Shown here: positions 48,989 through 59,900 of the stretch, piece after piece | Layout of the letters: the number at the start of each line of letters is the position of its first letter | Position numbering within the stretch: the stretch's first letter is position 1 | Virus record (IMG/VR): IMGVR_UViG_3300044797_000098 | Span: 62,001 to 126,000 of that record | Direction: 5' to 3' (one strand) | Length of the DNA stretch: 64,000 bases | Origin: a virus | Notes under the pieces: generated by a model | Databases searched by the model: none | Told to the model about the DNA's origin: nothing | What the model saw: only the letters and a program-made list of their open reading frames with translations | Made by a program: the position numbers and the translations under genes

Positions 48989-51900
48989 TTATTCGCCACC
49001 ACCATATATTTCAAATGTCGGCCCAGTATTTCCGCTTGGGTTATAAGTGTTATCACCGCTATATAATGTAGATGTGCTATATGTTTGTGTTCCATTTGTT
49101 GGTGATCCAACGAGATCATCATAAATGCCAGTTGATATTGGTGAATATCCGGGCGTTGGTCCATTTGGCATTGCAAAAACATTACTAATCAATACAGTGG
49201 CAGTTCCGCCACTCAATGTTAGCTGACCAGTATTAAAAGCGTGACCGGTTGTTTCACCAATAACATTTAGACTTACAGTGCCGGTTGGTAAAGCAAATGA
49301 ACCACTAACAGTAATAGTTATAGTAATATCACCTCCTGGTGGTGGATTATTATAATCTGATGGACTACCAGTAATTGTTATTGTAATTGTTGGTGTTGCA
49401 CATTGATAGAAGTAAGATGTAACAGTAGATGTAACAGCATTATACGAAGAACTACCACCATAGGAAGCTTGCACCGTATGATATCCTTGTTGTTCGGTTC
49501 CACCAAAATTAGTGCCACTGATTGCTATGCCAGGATAAGATGTATCAATACCACCTCTATGTATTAAATTACCGGTCAATGCCGTTGTAACACCGTCTAT
49601 TAATAATGTAACTGTTCCAGTAACATTATGAGATCCATCACCAATTAAGTCTACATAATCCGTAGTACTTGGATTTCCAGCGGTAGTGCTGTTGGTAAAG
49701 TTTTGAGATATGGAAGGTGTTAATTTAGAAACAACGAACCCGCCTATGAATTGACTTGAACCATTAAAATTGGAATCGCCGACATAGTTTGCTTGAAGTT
49801 GATAGGTGCCAGCAGTTGGAATATTTAAACTGCCAAGCGTTGCAACATTTGCGCTTATTACACCGGAACCTAAACTAGTAAATGGTGATACTATTGTAAA
49901 TGTTATGCTACCAGATGGACCTGGCGAAACCACATATTGTGGATTAACTGTTGCACTAAGACTAAATGTACTAAATACCGTTTCACCAGATGACGGTGAT
50001 GCTGTGAATGGATTAATTGTTGTACTGGCTTTATTTACAGTTTGTGTAACTGTATTTGATGTACTTGGCCCATTATTACCATCACCAGAATACACTACAG
50101 TGATCGAGTGTGAACCAGCTGTCAATAATGCGTAAGATGTAGTATTTGTTGGTAATGTAGTTGTGGCAAATGTAACACCGCCGTTTTTGAATGTTAATGT
50201 ACCAGTTGGACTAGATCCATTTACGGTTGCGGTAAATATAACGGCTTGACCATATGTTGATGTTGGTAAGTTAGACAACAATGTTGTTGTGGTTGGCGAA
50301 GCTGTAACAGTTTGTGTGAAATTTATAGATGTATTTCCATTAAAATTTGCATCACCAGAATATGTGCTAGTTATTGTATGTGCTCCAATTGTTAACCCTG
50401 AATATGCGAGTGATCCTGTTCCACTAATTAATGAAATCGCTCCATTAATATTTACTCCGCCATTTTTAAATTGAACTGTACCTGTTGGTGTCCCGGTTGT
50501 AACAGATGTTACAGTTGAACTAAATGTTGTTGATTGATTAATGGCAGTGGTTGGAATAGAAGAATTAATTGATACTGAAACATTTGCTTTACTAACAGTT
50601 TGATTTGGTGATAGTGATATAGATGCCGAATTGTAAATCATATCTCCGTTGTAATTTGCAGAAATTGTATGATAAGCTGGAGACAAGGTTGGTGTAGCTA
50701 ACAACGCTGATGTTGATGTTTGGGCAGAACCAGCCACGAGTGTAATCGGAGCACCAAAATTAGTACCATCAATTACGAATTGTACGGTACCAGTTGGTGT
50801 TCCCTGTGTACCGACTGCTGTACCGAAAAATATTACACTATTACCGTAAATAGACGGATTAGCACTTGATGATATTGTAAATGTTGGAGTTAATCTATTA
50901 ATAACTTGGAATACTGTATTTGATGTATCTGGCGCATATGTTGAATCACCGCTATACACTGCTGTTATTGGATGGGTGCCTGGAAGTAGTTGTGTTGGAG
51001 ACAGTGAAAATGTTGCTATTCCACCAACTAATCCCTGAACAGAACCAAGGTTTACTCCGTTGTCTTGGAATTGCACGGTACCCGTTGGAGTACCCAATGA
51101 ACCACTTACGGTGGCAGTAAATATTACGCCAGATGTTCCGTAATTTACTGTTGGCATATTCGATATTAAAAATGTAGATGAAGCTTCTGCTGTTATTGTT
51201 TCTACAACAGTGTTTGATGTTGGACTTGGGTTATTATTAGGATCACCACCATAGATAGCAGTTATATTATATACACCTGTTGTTAAACTACTAGTGGAAT
51301 ATGTTGCTACACCAGATCCATTCACGGTGGCAGGACTTCCCATAGGACTTCCGCCATTATAGAATTGAACAGTACCGGTTATTGGTCCATTGTTAACTCC
51401 TACAACAGTAGCAGTAAATGTTATACTTACACTTGCTGGTGATGTAGGAGCAGATGACATCAATGTTGTAGTCGTATTTTGTTTATTTATCACCTCACTT
51501 ATAGCATTAGATGTGCTGATTAAATAATTAGTATCACCAGAATATTTAGCGGTAAGAGAATGCGGTGATAGAGGTACGCTAAATAATGGAACATTTAATG
51601 TGGCCAATCCAGAACCATTTATAGTAACCGCACTACCAATAGCAGTTACACCATCATAGAACGTAACAGTTCCAGTTGGAATAGTAAAGGCAGATGAAAC
51701 AGTTGCTGACAATAATACAGCCGTTCCCCACGTTACAGGATTCGCTGATGTAATCAATGTTGTCATACTTGGTAATTGATTTACCACTTGCACTAATATA
51801 GGTGATGTAGATAAACTAAAATTACTATCACCAGAATATTGTGCAGTTATATTATGATTACCAGCAGTTAATGTAGAAACCATTAATGATCCCGAATTGA

Positions 51901-52615
51901 CAGAAACACCAGATGTACCAATAACCGTTGCGCCATCATAAAATGTAATTGTACCAGTTGCAACACCGCCAGCTGGTACTGTTATAGCAGCTGAAAAAGT
52001 TATGCTTCCACCATAGTTAGATGGATTAGCGTTTGAAAATACTGCTATTGATGAGGAAAACTCGCTGACTGTAATTAATGCAGGAAACGAAAAGCCACCG
52101 CCAAATATATTATCTCCGCTATATTCTGCTATAACCGCATGTGTTCCACCACTTAATACCACTGGCACCGACATCGCTGAACCGCCAACAAGAGTTTCTG
52201 TATCTATTACATTTACACCGTCGAGAAATGTGACCATTCCTGTTGGAGTACCGCCAGTTCCAGTAACAGTTGAAGAAAATGTTATAAGTGTACCATATGC
52301 TATGCTTGTGGCGGAAGGCATGATTGTAGTTGTTGATTGTGCTAGATTTACAATATCTACTTCCAATACATTTGAGAAACCGGGAGCAAAGTTTTGATCA
52401 CCAGCATAATAAGCTGTCATTTCATGTACGCCGAGCCCTAAAACGATAGATGAAATATTAAATGTAAATTGACCATTATTACCTAATCTACCAACCGAAA
52501 TAGTATGATTTTTATCTTGTAAAATAACTGTTCCAGTTGGAGTTAATAATATCCCGGAGGATAGTACTAAAACATTTATTATTACAGGATCACCTAATGC
52601 TATTATGAGTGCCAT
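48989..52615 (-). CDS. Virion adhesin with about twelve bacterial Ig-like repeats
   Basis: 1,208 residues made of ~12 units of ~95 residues, each with T-P-T-G-(T/M)-V, D-G/N-G-V and a closing (Y/A)-x-Y-x-G-D-x-N/T motif such as A-E-Y-S-G-D-N and A-Q-Y-S-G-D-S. These are Big_3_5-type Ig-like domains, frequently found decorating phage particles or tails and binding host glycans. No enzymatic domain or signal peptide. Last repeats are more diverged, and the end is short (Y-G-G-G-E). TAGGAATAT before ATG. DGY does not occur here, in contrast to the fibre proteins. Confidence 0.85.
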   Translation of the reverse strand: MALIIALGDPVIINVLVLSSGILLTPTGTVILQDKNHTISVGRLGNNGQFTFNISSIVLGLGVHEMTAYYAGDQNFAPGFSNVLEVDIVNLAQSTTTIMPSATSIAYGTLITFSSTVTGTGGTPTGMVTFLDGVNVIDTETLVGGSAMSVPVVLSGGTHAVIAEYSGDNIFGGGFSFPALITVSEFSSSIAVFSNANPSNYGGSITFSAAITVPAGGVATGTITFYDGATVIGTSGVSVNSGSLMVSTLTAGNHNITAQYSGDSNFSLSTSPILVQVVNQLPSMTTLITSANPVTWGTAVLLSATVSSAFTIPTGTVTFYDGVTAIGSAVTINGSGLATLNVPLFSVPLSPHSLTAKYSGDTNYLISTSNAISEVINKQNTTTTLMSSAPTSPASVSITFTATVVGVNNGPITGTVQFYNGGSPMGSPATVNGSGVATYSTSSLTTGVYNITAIYGGDPNNNPSPTSNTVVETITAEASSTFLISNMPTVNYGTSGVIFTATVSGSLGTPTGTVQFQDNGVNLGSVQGLVGGIATFSLSPTQLLPGTHPITAVYSGDSTYAPDTSNTVFQVINRLTPTFTISSSANPSIYGNSVIFFGTAVGTQGTPTGTVQFVIDGTNFGAPITLVAGSAQTSTSALLATPTLSPAYHTISANYNGDMIYNSASISLSPNQTVSKANVSVSINSSIPTTAINQSTTFSSTVTSVTTGTPTGTVQFKNGGVNINGAISLISGTGSLAYSGLTIGAHTITSTYSGDANFNGNTSINFTQTVTASPTTTTLLSNLPTSTYGQAVIFTATVNGSSPTGTLTFKNGGVTFATTTLPTNTTSYALLTAGSHSITVVYSGDGNNGPSTSNTVTQTVNKASTTINPFTASPSSGETVFSTFSLSATVNPQYVVSPGPSGSITFTIVSPFTSLGSGVISANVATLGSLNIPTAGTYQLQANYVGDSNFNGSSQFIGGFVVSKLTPSISQNFTNSTTAGNPSTTDYVDLIGDGSHNVTGTVTLLIDGVTTALTGNLIHRGGIDTSYPGIAISGTNFGGTEQQGYHTVQASYGGSSSYNAVTSTVTSYFYQCATPTITITITGSPSDYNNPPPGGDITITITVSGSFALPTGTVSLNVIGETTGHAFNTGQLTLSGGTATVLISNVFAMPNGPTPGYSPISTGIYDDLVGSPTNGTQTYSTSTLYSGDNTYNPSGNTGPTFEIYGGGE

Positions 52616-52621
52616 ATATTC

Positions 52622-55600
52622 CTAACTAATAATAACGATTGATGGATCTGGGCATACAGTATTTGTTGGAGGTGGATTTGGAACACCGAATATATTTTGT
52701 GTTTTTGTTGAATTGACGTAGATTGGTGTATTATTCCAACCAGCTTTCTTAAGATATACTGTAACTTCTATTTTTGTATTTAATGTTTGTTTTACTGGAT
52801 CTTGATACAAATTAGTAAAATTTAATGTCAATAGCCCGGTTGAATAATTTATTGATACTCCTATTTTACCATCAACAATAATCCCTGTAATACATTGTGG
52901 ATCAATACCATCTAATTGTGGTGAAAATGATTGAACTGCTGTTCCAAATCTAATCTGATTTAGATTTAGCGCATTTAAAGTCACGTTTGTACAGTCAGCG
53001 AACTTCATGGCTCTATAACCAAGATTTGTGTATCCAGTGCCAGTAACATCAGCAATAAAATCAGTTAACAAATTAACACTGTGTTCAGTATCAAATGATA
53101 CTTCTGGTATCTCAAATAAAATTGTTGACATTTCATAATCCATTTTCATAAAGTAACCATCTGGTCGTAAAAATTGTCCTCCATTATTTACTATAAGATT
53201 ATTTGATATGAAAAAATCATTTCTGCCTGGATCAAATGGTTGAGCTCTTGGAAATGTTTGTGATATTACACCTGGAACATAACATAAGGGATTAGTATAA
53301 CCTGTTTGATAGTTGAAAGATGCTTGAACCAATCTTGGATTGGAATTAACCACTACACTTGATTGATCCCATACTAATTGACTCATTATACTGAATGATA
53401 GTGGATTATATTGAAGATTTTGATTAGCAAATAAAGTATATCCATCTAAATATACATCTGGTAACGGATGTAATGTATCACCCCTATTTGTGCCATTTGA
53501 TGGGTAATCATCATTTCTGTCTATATATTTTTCCAATGTGAGACGAATAGCATTAAATGATGTTCCTATTTTATTTGCAGGAGATGTTGTGGCTGGTATT
53601 GGAGCAACGGCATTTACATAGTTTGATATATAATTTATATCAGTTGCATTTAAGATCATATCACCATTTATATCTGATCTCATAATTTCTAATATAGTAT
53701 CTGATGTGTAATATTGTTTTTGTATTGTTATATCATTATTACTTATTAAATTTACAATAGAAAATGAACCATTATTTCCTGGACTGGTTACTGAATTAAA
53801 AATTGCAAATGTATCACCGCCTAAGTTTGATATGCTATTAAAATTAGCTGATGCGCTTCCAAAATTGGCTTGCGCCCCATTAGATGGATTTGGGACTAAA
53901 ATACCATCACTGCCAGATGCTATTATATTTAATGATGGATCCAGCACTTGCCACTGTAAATAACCATCAGCAACAAATAATTCTGTTTGTTGAATATATT
54001 GACTATAACTTGGTATGATATTTAAATTTACTGTTGCGAGTTGTTGTGCTAAGGCTAAATCATTATCATCTACAATGCCATCACCATTAACATCACCATA
54101 AATCATTGAAATATATTCTGCTTTTGATATTTTGTAATAAAATGATGGATTAGCTGTGTTTGGAATTATTTTTGCACCATTCAATGAGCCATTCACCAAT
54201 AATGATACTAACTCTATTATATTTTGATCATATCGATATCCATCAGTAGGGTCGGTTATTACTTTTATTACAATTTGATTCCCAACCATCCCATATTCGT
54301 GAAAGGCTGCTGTTAATGTTGAATTGAATGCGTTATATGTTTTTACATTTTGATCTGATATCGTACCAATAATTAACGGCTCCGAGACATTTTGTATATT
54401 AGCTAATGATGTGGCATTCAATAATGTAATTGATGGCTCAAATTGTTGTTGTGTAAAGACAGGTTCACCGGTTCGCTCACTCTGAACAGGAACACTATCT
54501 ACTGTTATTGCTTGTAATAATGCATAATATAAATCATTTCTAACAAACTGAATATCATTAAGAACATAATCTTGTGTCAGTCCTGTTGTTGGGTTTATCT
54601 GTGTCTTGGGAACGAAGACACCGTTACCAGCATCGTATGCCTGACCATCTGAAACTTTTGCTGAATCTGTCCATACTTGAAACCATAATGATTGCTCTGG
54701 TACATCTACCCATACGCTACCATTGAATAATGTTTCCCAAGTGTTTGATGCCTTGTTTGTACCGACTGCCAATTGTATTTGACATGTATCTGCTGATCCT
54801 GCTCGTTTTACCGTAACAGCGTAATAGGTTCCTGATTGGATCACTAATCCGGAACCAACGGGCGTGTTACTAAATATGAAATCAACGGGTTGCGGAACTG
54901 TATTTAATTGAATACCGGATGCTAAAAGAGTCGAATAATTGACACTCAACTGTGCTAACGGTATATTAGATGGATCAAAATCTATTGGTGCTTGTGGTGT
55001 AATATCTGTTGGGCATGATACAGTAGATTGAAGTGGATATAAGCTAATTAATAAATCACCTGTCCATACTAGATTGCTCGGTGTAGTTTCATTTATTACT
55101 GAAAATAAAAGAGTTATTTTTTGTATATTATTTGTTGATGCTAAAAACTTTTGTGCTACCTGTGAGCTTACATCATTTTCAATGATGCTGGCATATGAAA
55201 GAGGGGCGGTGCTTATATCTAAATTATCTATATTGTAACTTGGTAATGCTGCTGCCAATGTGCCGGCTAACGTAGAACCAGTACTAACGAAAAAATCTCT
55301 AAAAAACAAATTGGGTTCAACATCTTGTGAGATCATTATACAATCTCTTGATAGAGTTAAAGGATTTGCTTCCTTAATTGTTATTACTCCACCAAGGTTT
55401 AACGATTGATTGGCTGCTCCTATGAAATCATTGAATAATAAGGTTAATATAGATCTATAATGTTTTGAACTTAATTGTTTTTCATTTCTATCAAATGTAA
55501 ATCTATCATATTGTAAATTATTTTGAAAATCTAATCCAATAATCAATACTTTAACCGTTCTATTACCAGAAGCTTTTGAACCACATAACTCAATTTGTAA

Positions 55601-55855
55601 TTGATTTCCATTATTACTATCTGACGGTTGCGATTGAATACTGATTGGTTTGCCATCTAATAACCCATTAGCAGATTCTGAATTAAATAATACACGCTGA
55701 ATCAACGAATCTGGCAAAACACCTGAACCAAAATGACTATCGATTATTCCAGACTGTATTATATTGTCGTGGGTTTGCTCTAATGTTAAATTGGTATTAT
55801 CAACATTCATCGTATCGAAAAATAAATTCTGTGGTGAAGAAACAGGGATTCGCAT
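52622..55855 (-). CDS. Large virion protein with dockerin-like calcium motifs
   Basis: 1,077 residues. Mostly beta-rich structural sequence. Two dockerin type I-like EF-hand motifs are seen: Y-G-D-V-N-G-D-G-I-V-D-D-N-D-L-A near residue ~582, and M-R-S-D-I-N-G-D-M-I-L-N-A-T-D-I near ~722. Calcium-ligand positions (D-x-N-x-D-G-x-x-D in the first) are good in the first; the second has Met in place of Gly. In bacterial cellulosomes the pair is adjacent, but here ~120 residues separate them. Whether they bind a cohesin is unknown; calcium-linked stability is more likely. AGGAATATA precedes ATG. Adjacent to the Ig-like and giant proteins, so probably tail or baseplate. Confidence 0.75.
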   Translation of the reverse strand: MRIPVSSPQNLFFDTMNVDNTNLTLEQTHDNIIQSGIIDSHFGSGVLPDSLIQRVLFNSESANGLLDGKPISIQSQPSDSNNGNQLQIELCGSKASGNRTVKVLIIGLDFQNNLQYDRFTFDRNEKQLSSKHYRSILTLLFNDFIGAANQSLNLGGVITIKEANPLTLSRDCIMISQDVEPNLFFRDFFVSTGSTLAGTLAAALPSYNIDNLDISTAPLSYASIIENDVSSQVAQKFLASTNNIQKITLLFSVINETTPSNLVWTGDLLISLYPLQSTVSCPTDITPQAPIDFDPSNIPLAQLSVNYSTLLASGIQLNTVPQPVDFIFSNTPVGSGLVIQSGTYYAVTVKRAGSADTCQIQLAVGTNKASNTWETLFNGSVWVDVPEQSLWFQVWTDSAKVSDGQAYDAGNGVFVPKTQINPTTGLTQDYVLNDIQFVRNDLYYALLQAITVDSVPVQSERTGEPVFTQQQFEPSITLLNATSLANIQNVSEPLIIGTISDQNVKTYNAFNSTLTAAFHEYGMVGNQIVIKVITDPTDGYRYDQNIIELVSLLVNGSLNGAKIIPNTANPSFYYKISKAEYISMIYGDVNGDGIVDDNDLALAQQLATVNLNIIPSYSQYIQQTELFVADGYLQWQVLDPSLNIIASGSDGILVPNPSNGAQANFGSASANFNSISNLGGDTFAIFNSVTSPGNNGSFSIVNLISNNDITIQKQYYTSDTILEIMRSDINGDMILNATDINYISNYVNAVAPIPATTSPANKIGTSFNAIRLTLEKYIDRNDDYPSNGTNRGDTLHPLPDVYLDGYTLFANQNLQYNPLSFSIMSQLVWDQSSVVVNSNPRLVQASFNYQTGYTNPLCYVPGVISQTFPRAQPFDPGRNDFFISNNLIVNNGGQFLRPDGYFMKMDYEMSTILFEIPEVSFDTEHSVNLLTDFIADVTGTGYTNLGYRAMKFADCTNVTLNALNLNQIRFGTAVQSFSPQLDGIDPQCITGIIVDGKIGVSINYSTGLLTLNFTNLYQDPVKQTLNTKIEVTVYLKKAGWNNTPIYVNSTKTQNIFGVPNPPPTNTVCPDPSIVIIS

Positions 55856-55870
55856 TATATATTCCTATAT

Positions 55871-56899
55871 TTATGTCACATTATTACGATTACGATCATA
55901 TTTACCGATTTTAGCAAAATAACATTGTTGGCACCAACTTCCGTCTTTTATCACTCCCGGTGGGTAGGCATCCCAAATATGGTTATTTTGACATTTAAAT
56001 TTCATAGATTTCCAATTATAGTATTCTGATAGGCATTCACCACCGTTGTTTTTAGCGATCATTCTAGCATCTTCAATAGTATATTTTCTATTTGTTGGTA
56101 CCAAAATTCCATTACTATCAAAACTGATTTTACCGTAGTATGCCTTACTTATATCTATGACAATATCATCAAAATTATTTGGTAAATTAATTTTTAATTC
56201 CATACATTGATTTTTAATTAATTGTTTTAAATCACTTAATTTAGTCATCGAAAATAACTCTGGTATAATTATTATTTTTGCCCCCATATTTTTTGCTAAT
56301 TGTATTTTATATACATCATTATATTTTAGTCTTTCAAACGCATCATTATTAATTTGTGAAAGTTTTACGTAGTGCTGTCTTCCATTATGTTCAAAACCTA
56401 TACCTAATTCTTTACAATATCCATCTAATTCTAATTTTCTACCTTTATCACCCATTAACCATTCTGGCCTAATCGATGGAAATGGTTTTCCAAAAATTTG
56501 CTCAAAATATTCCCTACATATTCGCTCATATAATGAACTTGAACAAATAGAGCACCATTGCCCATATTTTATATCGTTATAGCATCTTTGAAATTCATGC
56601 CCATAAAAACATTTTATTTTTAATGGCTTGTGAATGTGCTTATATTCACTTAAACATGTACCGCCCTTAGCTTCTATTGTGTCATTTACTTCTTTTTGTG
56701 TAAATTTTCTTGTACCACCACAGTCGGGACACCATCTTCCGCTCTTAATCGAGTAATATGGAGCGGACCACACATATCCACATTCAAAACATTTCCATTC
56801 CATTTTAGTACGCGCAGTTATATATATAACACTCAAACATTGTCCATTTTTTGATTTTGCTAAATTTTGCGCATCCTCAATGGTTAATTTTTTTGGCAT
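55871..56899 (-). CDS. Second zinc-ribbon/Vsr-like nuclease, inserted among structural genes
   Basis: 342 residues from the ATG at 56899, with AAGGAAATTG before it (a TTG at 56902 lies inside that signal). N-terminal I-E-D-A-Q-N-L-A-K and two ribbon units (W-K-C-F-E-C-G-Y-V-W, then W-C-P-D-C-G), a third with Y-G-H-E-F, and a further one at the C-terminus (C-Q-N-N-H-I-W-D, W-C-Q-Q-C). In between (residues ~150-220) is the catalytic region: L-E-L-D-G-Y-C, F-E-H-N-G-R-Q-H-Y and A-K-I-I-I-I-P-E. So the nuclease sits between ribbons, unlike the other copy. Likely a mobile homing-type gene in the structural operon. Confidence 0.75.
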   Translation of the reverse strand: MPKKLTIEDAQNLAKSKNGQCLSVIYITARTKMEWKCFECGYVWSAPYYSIKSGRWCPDCGGTRKFTQKEVNDTIEAKGGTCLSEYKHIHKPLKIKCFYGHEFQRCYNDIKYGQWCSICSSSLYERICREYFEQIFGKPFPSIRPEWLMGDKGRKLELDGYCKELGIGFEHNGRQHYVKLSQINNDAFERLKYNDVYKIQLAKNMGAKIIIIPELFSMTKLSDLKQLIKNQCMELKINLPNNFDDIVIDISKAYYGKISFDSNGILVPTNRKYTIEDARMIAKNNGGECLSEYYNWKSMKFKCQNNHIWDAYPPGVIKDGSWCQQCYFAKIGKYDRNRNNVT

Positions 56900-56914
56900 C
56901 AATTTCCTTACTCT

Positions 56915-59900
56915 TTACATATAATTAATATACACTTGGCTATTTGCTGGTTTCAATGTATTTATCAATTCTTCGAGCACCTGTTTTACTACGGGATTAT
57001 CTGCTAATATATCAAAGGAATCATAAACATTAATAGTAAAATCACTTAGTCCAGTGGTGCTATTTTTTAGTGTAGCAAAATTAGTATTTTTAGTAACTAA
57101 TGTATCAAAATCTAATAGTAAGGTTGTATATAAATCTGGTGTTACTGGTAAAACTATATTTGTATTTGTGCTATAATTTACATCTAATGATTCACCAAAT
57201 GGCATAAATAACGGTCGAGATTGATTACTAATTCGTAAATTATCTATTAATGCAAATGCCCCATTAGTTCCTGAAAAATCTGATCCTATGAATAATTCGT
57301 TGATAGTATCCTTAAAAACTATGCTTGCCTGCATTGTATTTTGACCAGTAAATGACGAACCGAATACTTGATTTTGACCGTATAATAACCCATTACCAAA
57401 TAGCACGTTTCCTCGTTCGTATCCGTCGACGAAAAACCTAATTTCATCTGTTCCTAATCCAGAATTAACTTTAAATGTTGCTTTTAATCGATGCCAAGTT
57501 CCCTTAGACCAATAGGCAGGAACCCGTATTTGATATACGACACTAGATGCTGTTATACTAAAATTAATATATCCGCTTGGATCTTTAAATATGGATATTC
57601 TATCACCATTAGTTCCAGTTGGGATATAATTGACAATAACAGGAGTTTGTTGATTTGGAAGCGCTCTATTTAGATATAATGTTTGCATGTCTGATGCAAT
57701 AACTCCGCCAGCAAAATAATCCACGCTCTGGCTACCAATTTGTAATTTTACATTAAGTACTTTTGATACTCTTCCAGAGACTTTTACCGTGGCGTTATTG
57801 GTGCTAATTACTTGTTGGCTTACAATACCAGAAGCATCAAAATAATATCTATAATTTGGATCATTTCCAGTATCATAAATTGGATTGACCCAAAACTCTA
57901 TCGTTCCCTCTTGCTTAGACGTTAATATACCAGTATTATCTATTATCATTGGTTTATTAGTAAGTACAATACTTTTACCAAAATTATCATTTACACTAAT
58001 AGATGATTGAATAAATTGATCTGATGCAGTTGTATAGATAGATGAATTATTAGTAAATGGGAATGAATCAAAATGTAGTAACATTAGTGTGTTGGCTGTT
58101 GGTTGTAATGCTTTCAACGAATTAAAATCCTTAGTAATTGTTTCTTGGTTAGCACCAACCATTTCACCAACTCTTACGTCAGTTAATTTTTCAGATACAA
58201 TCATTAATTCATCTAACGTACCATTTAAGATATTATGACCAGTAAAATCAGTACCAACATATGAATATAAATTAGTTACGCCCATAGGAATAGTCAAATA
58301 GGTATAATATTCGAACTCATATAATCCCTGAACTAAGTTGTAAGGCTGTCCTGGAACGGTTAAATTTTCTAATGTAAAATATCCATTTTGCAGACCGCTC
58401 CTATATGTACTTACTGTTAGTATTTCATATAGACCACCAGATGCAATAGGAGATGGTAATGCCGGAGATATTGTTATACTTTTGTAATCTGATGAAACAG
58501 CAGTTATTTGATACTGACCAGCACTAACTGATGGAGAAGTTATTATCAAATAGTTTCCGATTGTTTGTGAGGAAAAGAAATTATTAAGATCTGTAACCGT
58601 ATTACCGCTACCAGTTAAAGTATTACCAACAGCAGTTTGATAGCTATATCGTATTGTTGGTACAGTAATACTATTTTCTGCAACTGTTATTGGACTAACT
58701 TCCTGAATAGAAATAACAACACAGTTTTTAGTCGGATCTATTGGAGTACAATTTACTGCTACATAACTAACTGAGGTAAATTGTGATATCGTTGATAGCG
58801 TGGTATTTTCAGTAAAAGTTAGTATTTCTGGTGATGAGGTGTTATTAGTTCCGTAAATTGAAACGATTACGGGACTAGAATAATCAATATTAGTACCAGA
58901 TATATACACAGAAACAGTTCTACCGTTATCAGATATGGATGGCTGATCTGTATTTATATTATTAGATATAAAGGTATTACCAACTAATGTAGAATTACCC
59001 GGCCCAATATTATATCTATCAAGCAAAATATGAGTAATTTTTACATCTGATAGTAAAATTGGAGATGGTAATCTTGTTTTTATTATATTTGTTGTATTAC
59101 CCCATATATAATATTTTTGATTAATTAATCTATGATTTAATCCAAGTGTTCGTATTAATACGATATCATTTGGCAGAGCTTTATCCAGTATCGTTAGAGT
59201 TACAGTATCATCTGAGTTTCTAATTATACTATATGCTGGATGCAGTGCTCTGAGCCCAGGTATTTCTTGTTCCTTGTTAGAATAAATATAGAATGGTGCA
59301 GAAACATAACTAGCCGGCATGTTGTCATTTAAAATTAGATTCTGTCCATTAACAGACAAAATAACATAATTTGCAGCAAAACCGCTTTCAACTATCCTAA
59401 TTAGGTATCCTGGTAGTACGCCCAATGTTGAGAAATTAGTGGAAGGTGAGCTGACAATATTATATCCATCTGTTGTTTGCAGATCTGTTCCGTTTAATGT
59501 TGAATGCAATAATGATATTGCGATATTTGGATATAAATCTATTTCTGTTAATACATTGAATGAGGTTTTATTTACCGAGAATGAAGCCCCAGTCATCAAC
59601 AATGGCATCGGTGATGCCAATGTTAGTGTATTACCGTTTACATTTAATATTAGATATCCAGAAATAGAAAATCCGGGCTCTTCGATATATATTGTGCCAC
59701 CATTAACAACACCATAAGCACTAAAATTTAATGATGATGTTACAATATTTGAGCCAAGCGTTGTGACCAAATCAGTTGATGAAACGATAGCTGATGTTAT
59801 TAATCCAACAATTTCTTCCGGATCTACTGTTCTAAACTTCTCATGAAGATATGGTCCTACGTTACTTCCATATTTTATTATATTTGGTACCTCTTGTCCA

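Noticed and set aside
48968-48992. Rho-independent terminator of the Ig-like gene
   Set aside because: The hairpin lies upstream of that gene's partner in transcription order, and the T-run is on the plus strand, where no gene ends.
48989-52615. Long plus-strand frames (for example 49806-50135) under the Ig-like gene
   Set aside because: Valine/proline-rich mirror frames of repeated Thr/Gly codons, without ribosome binding sites.
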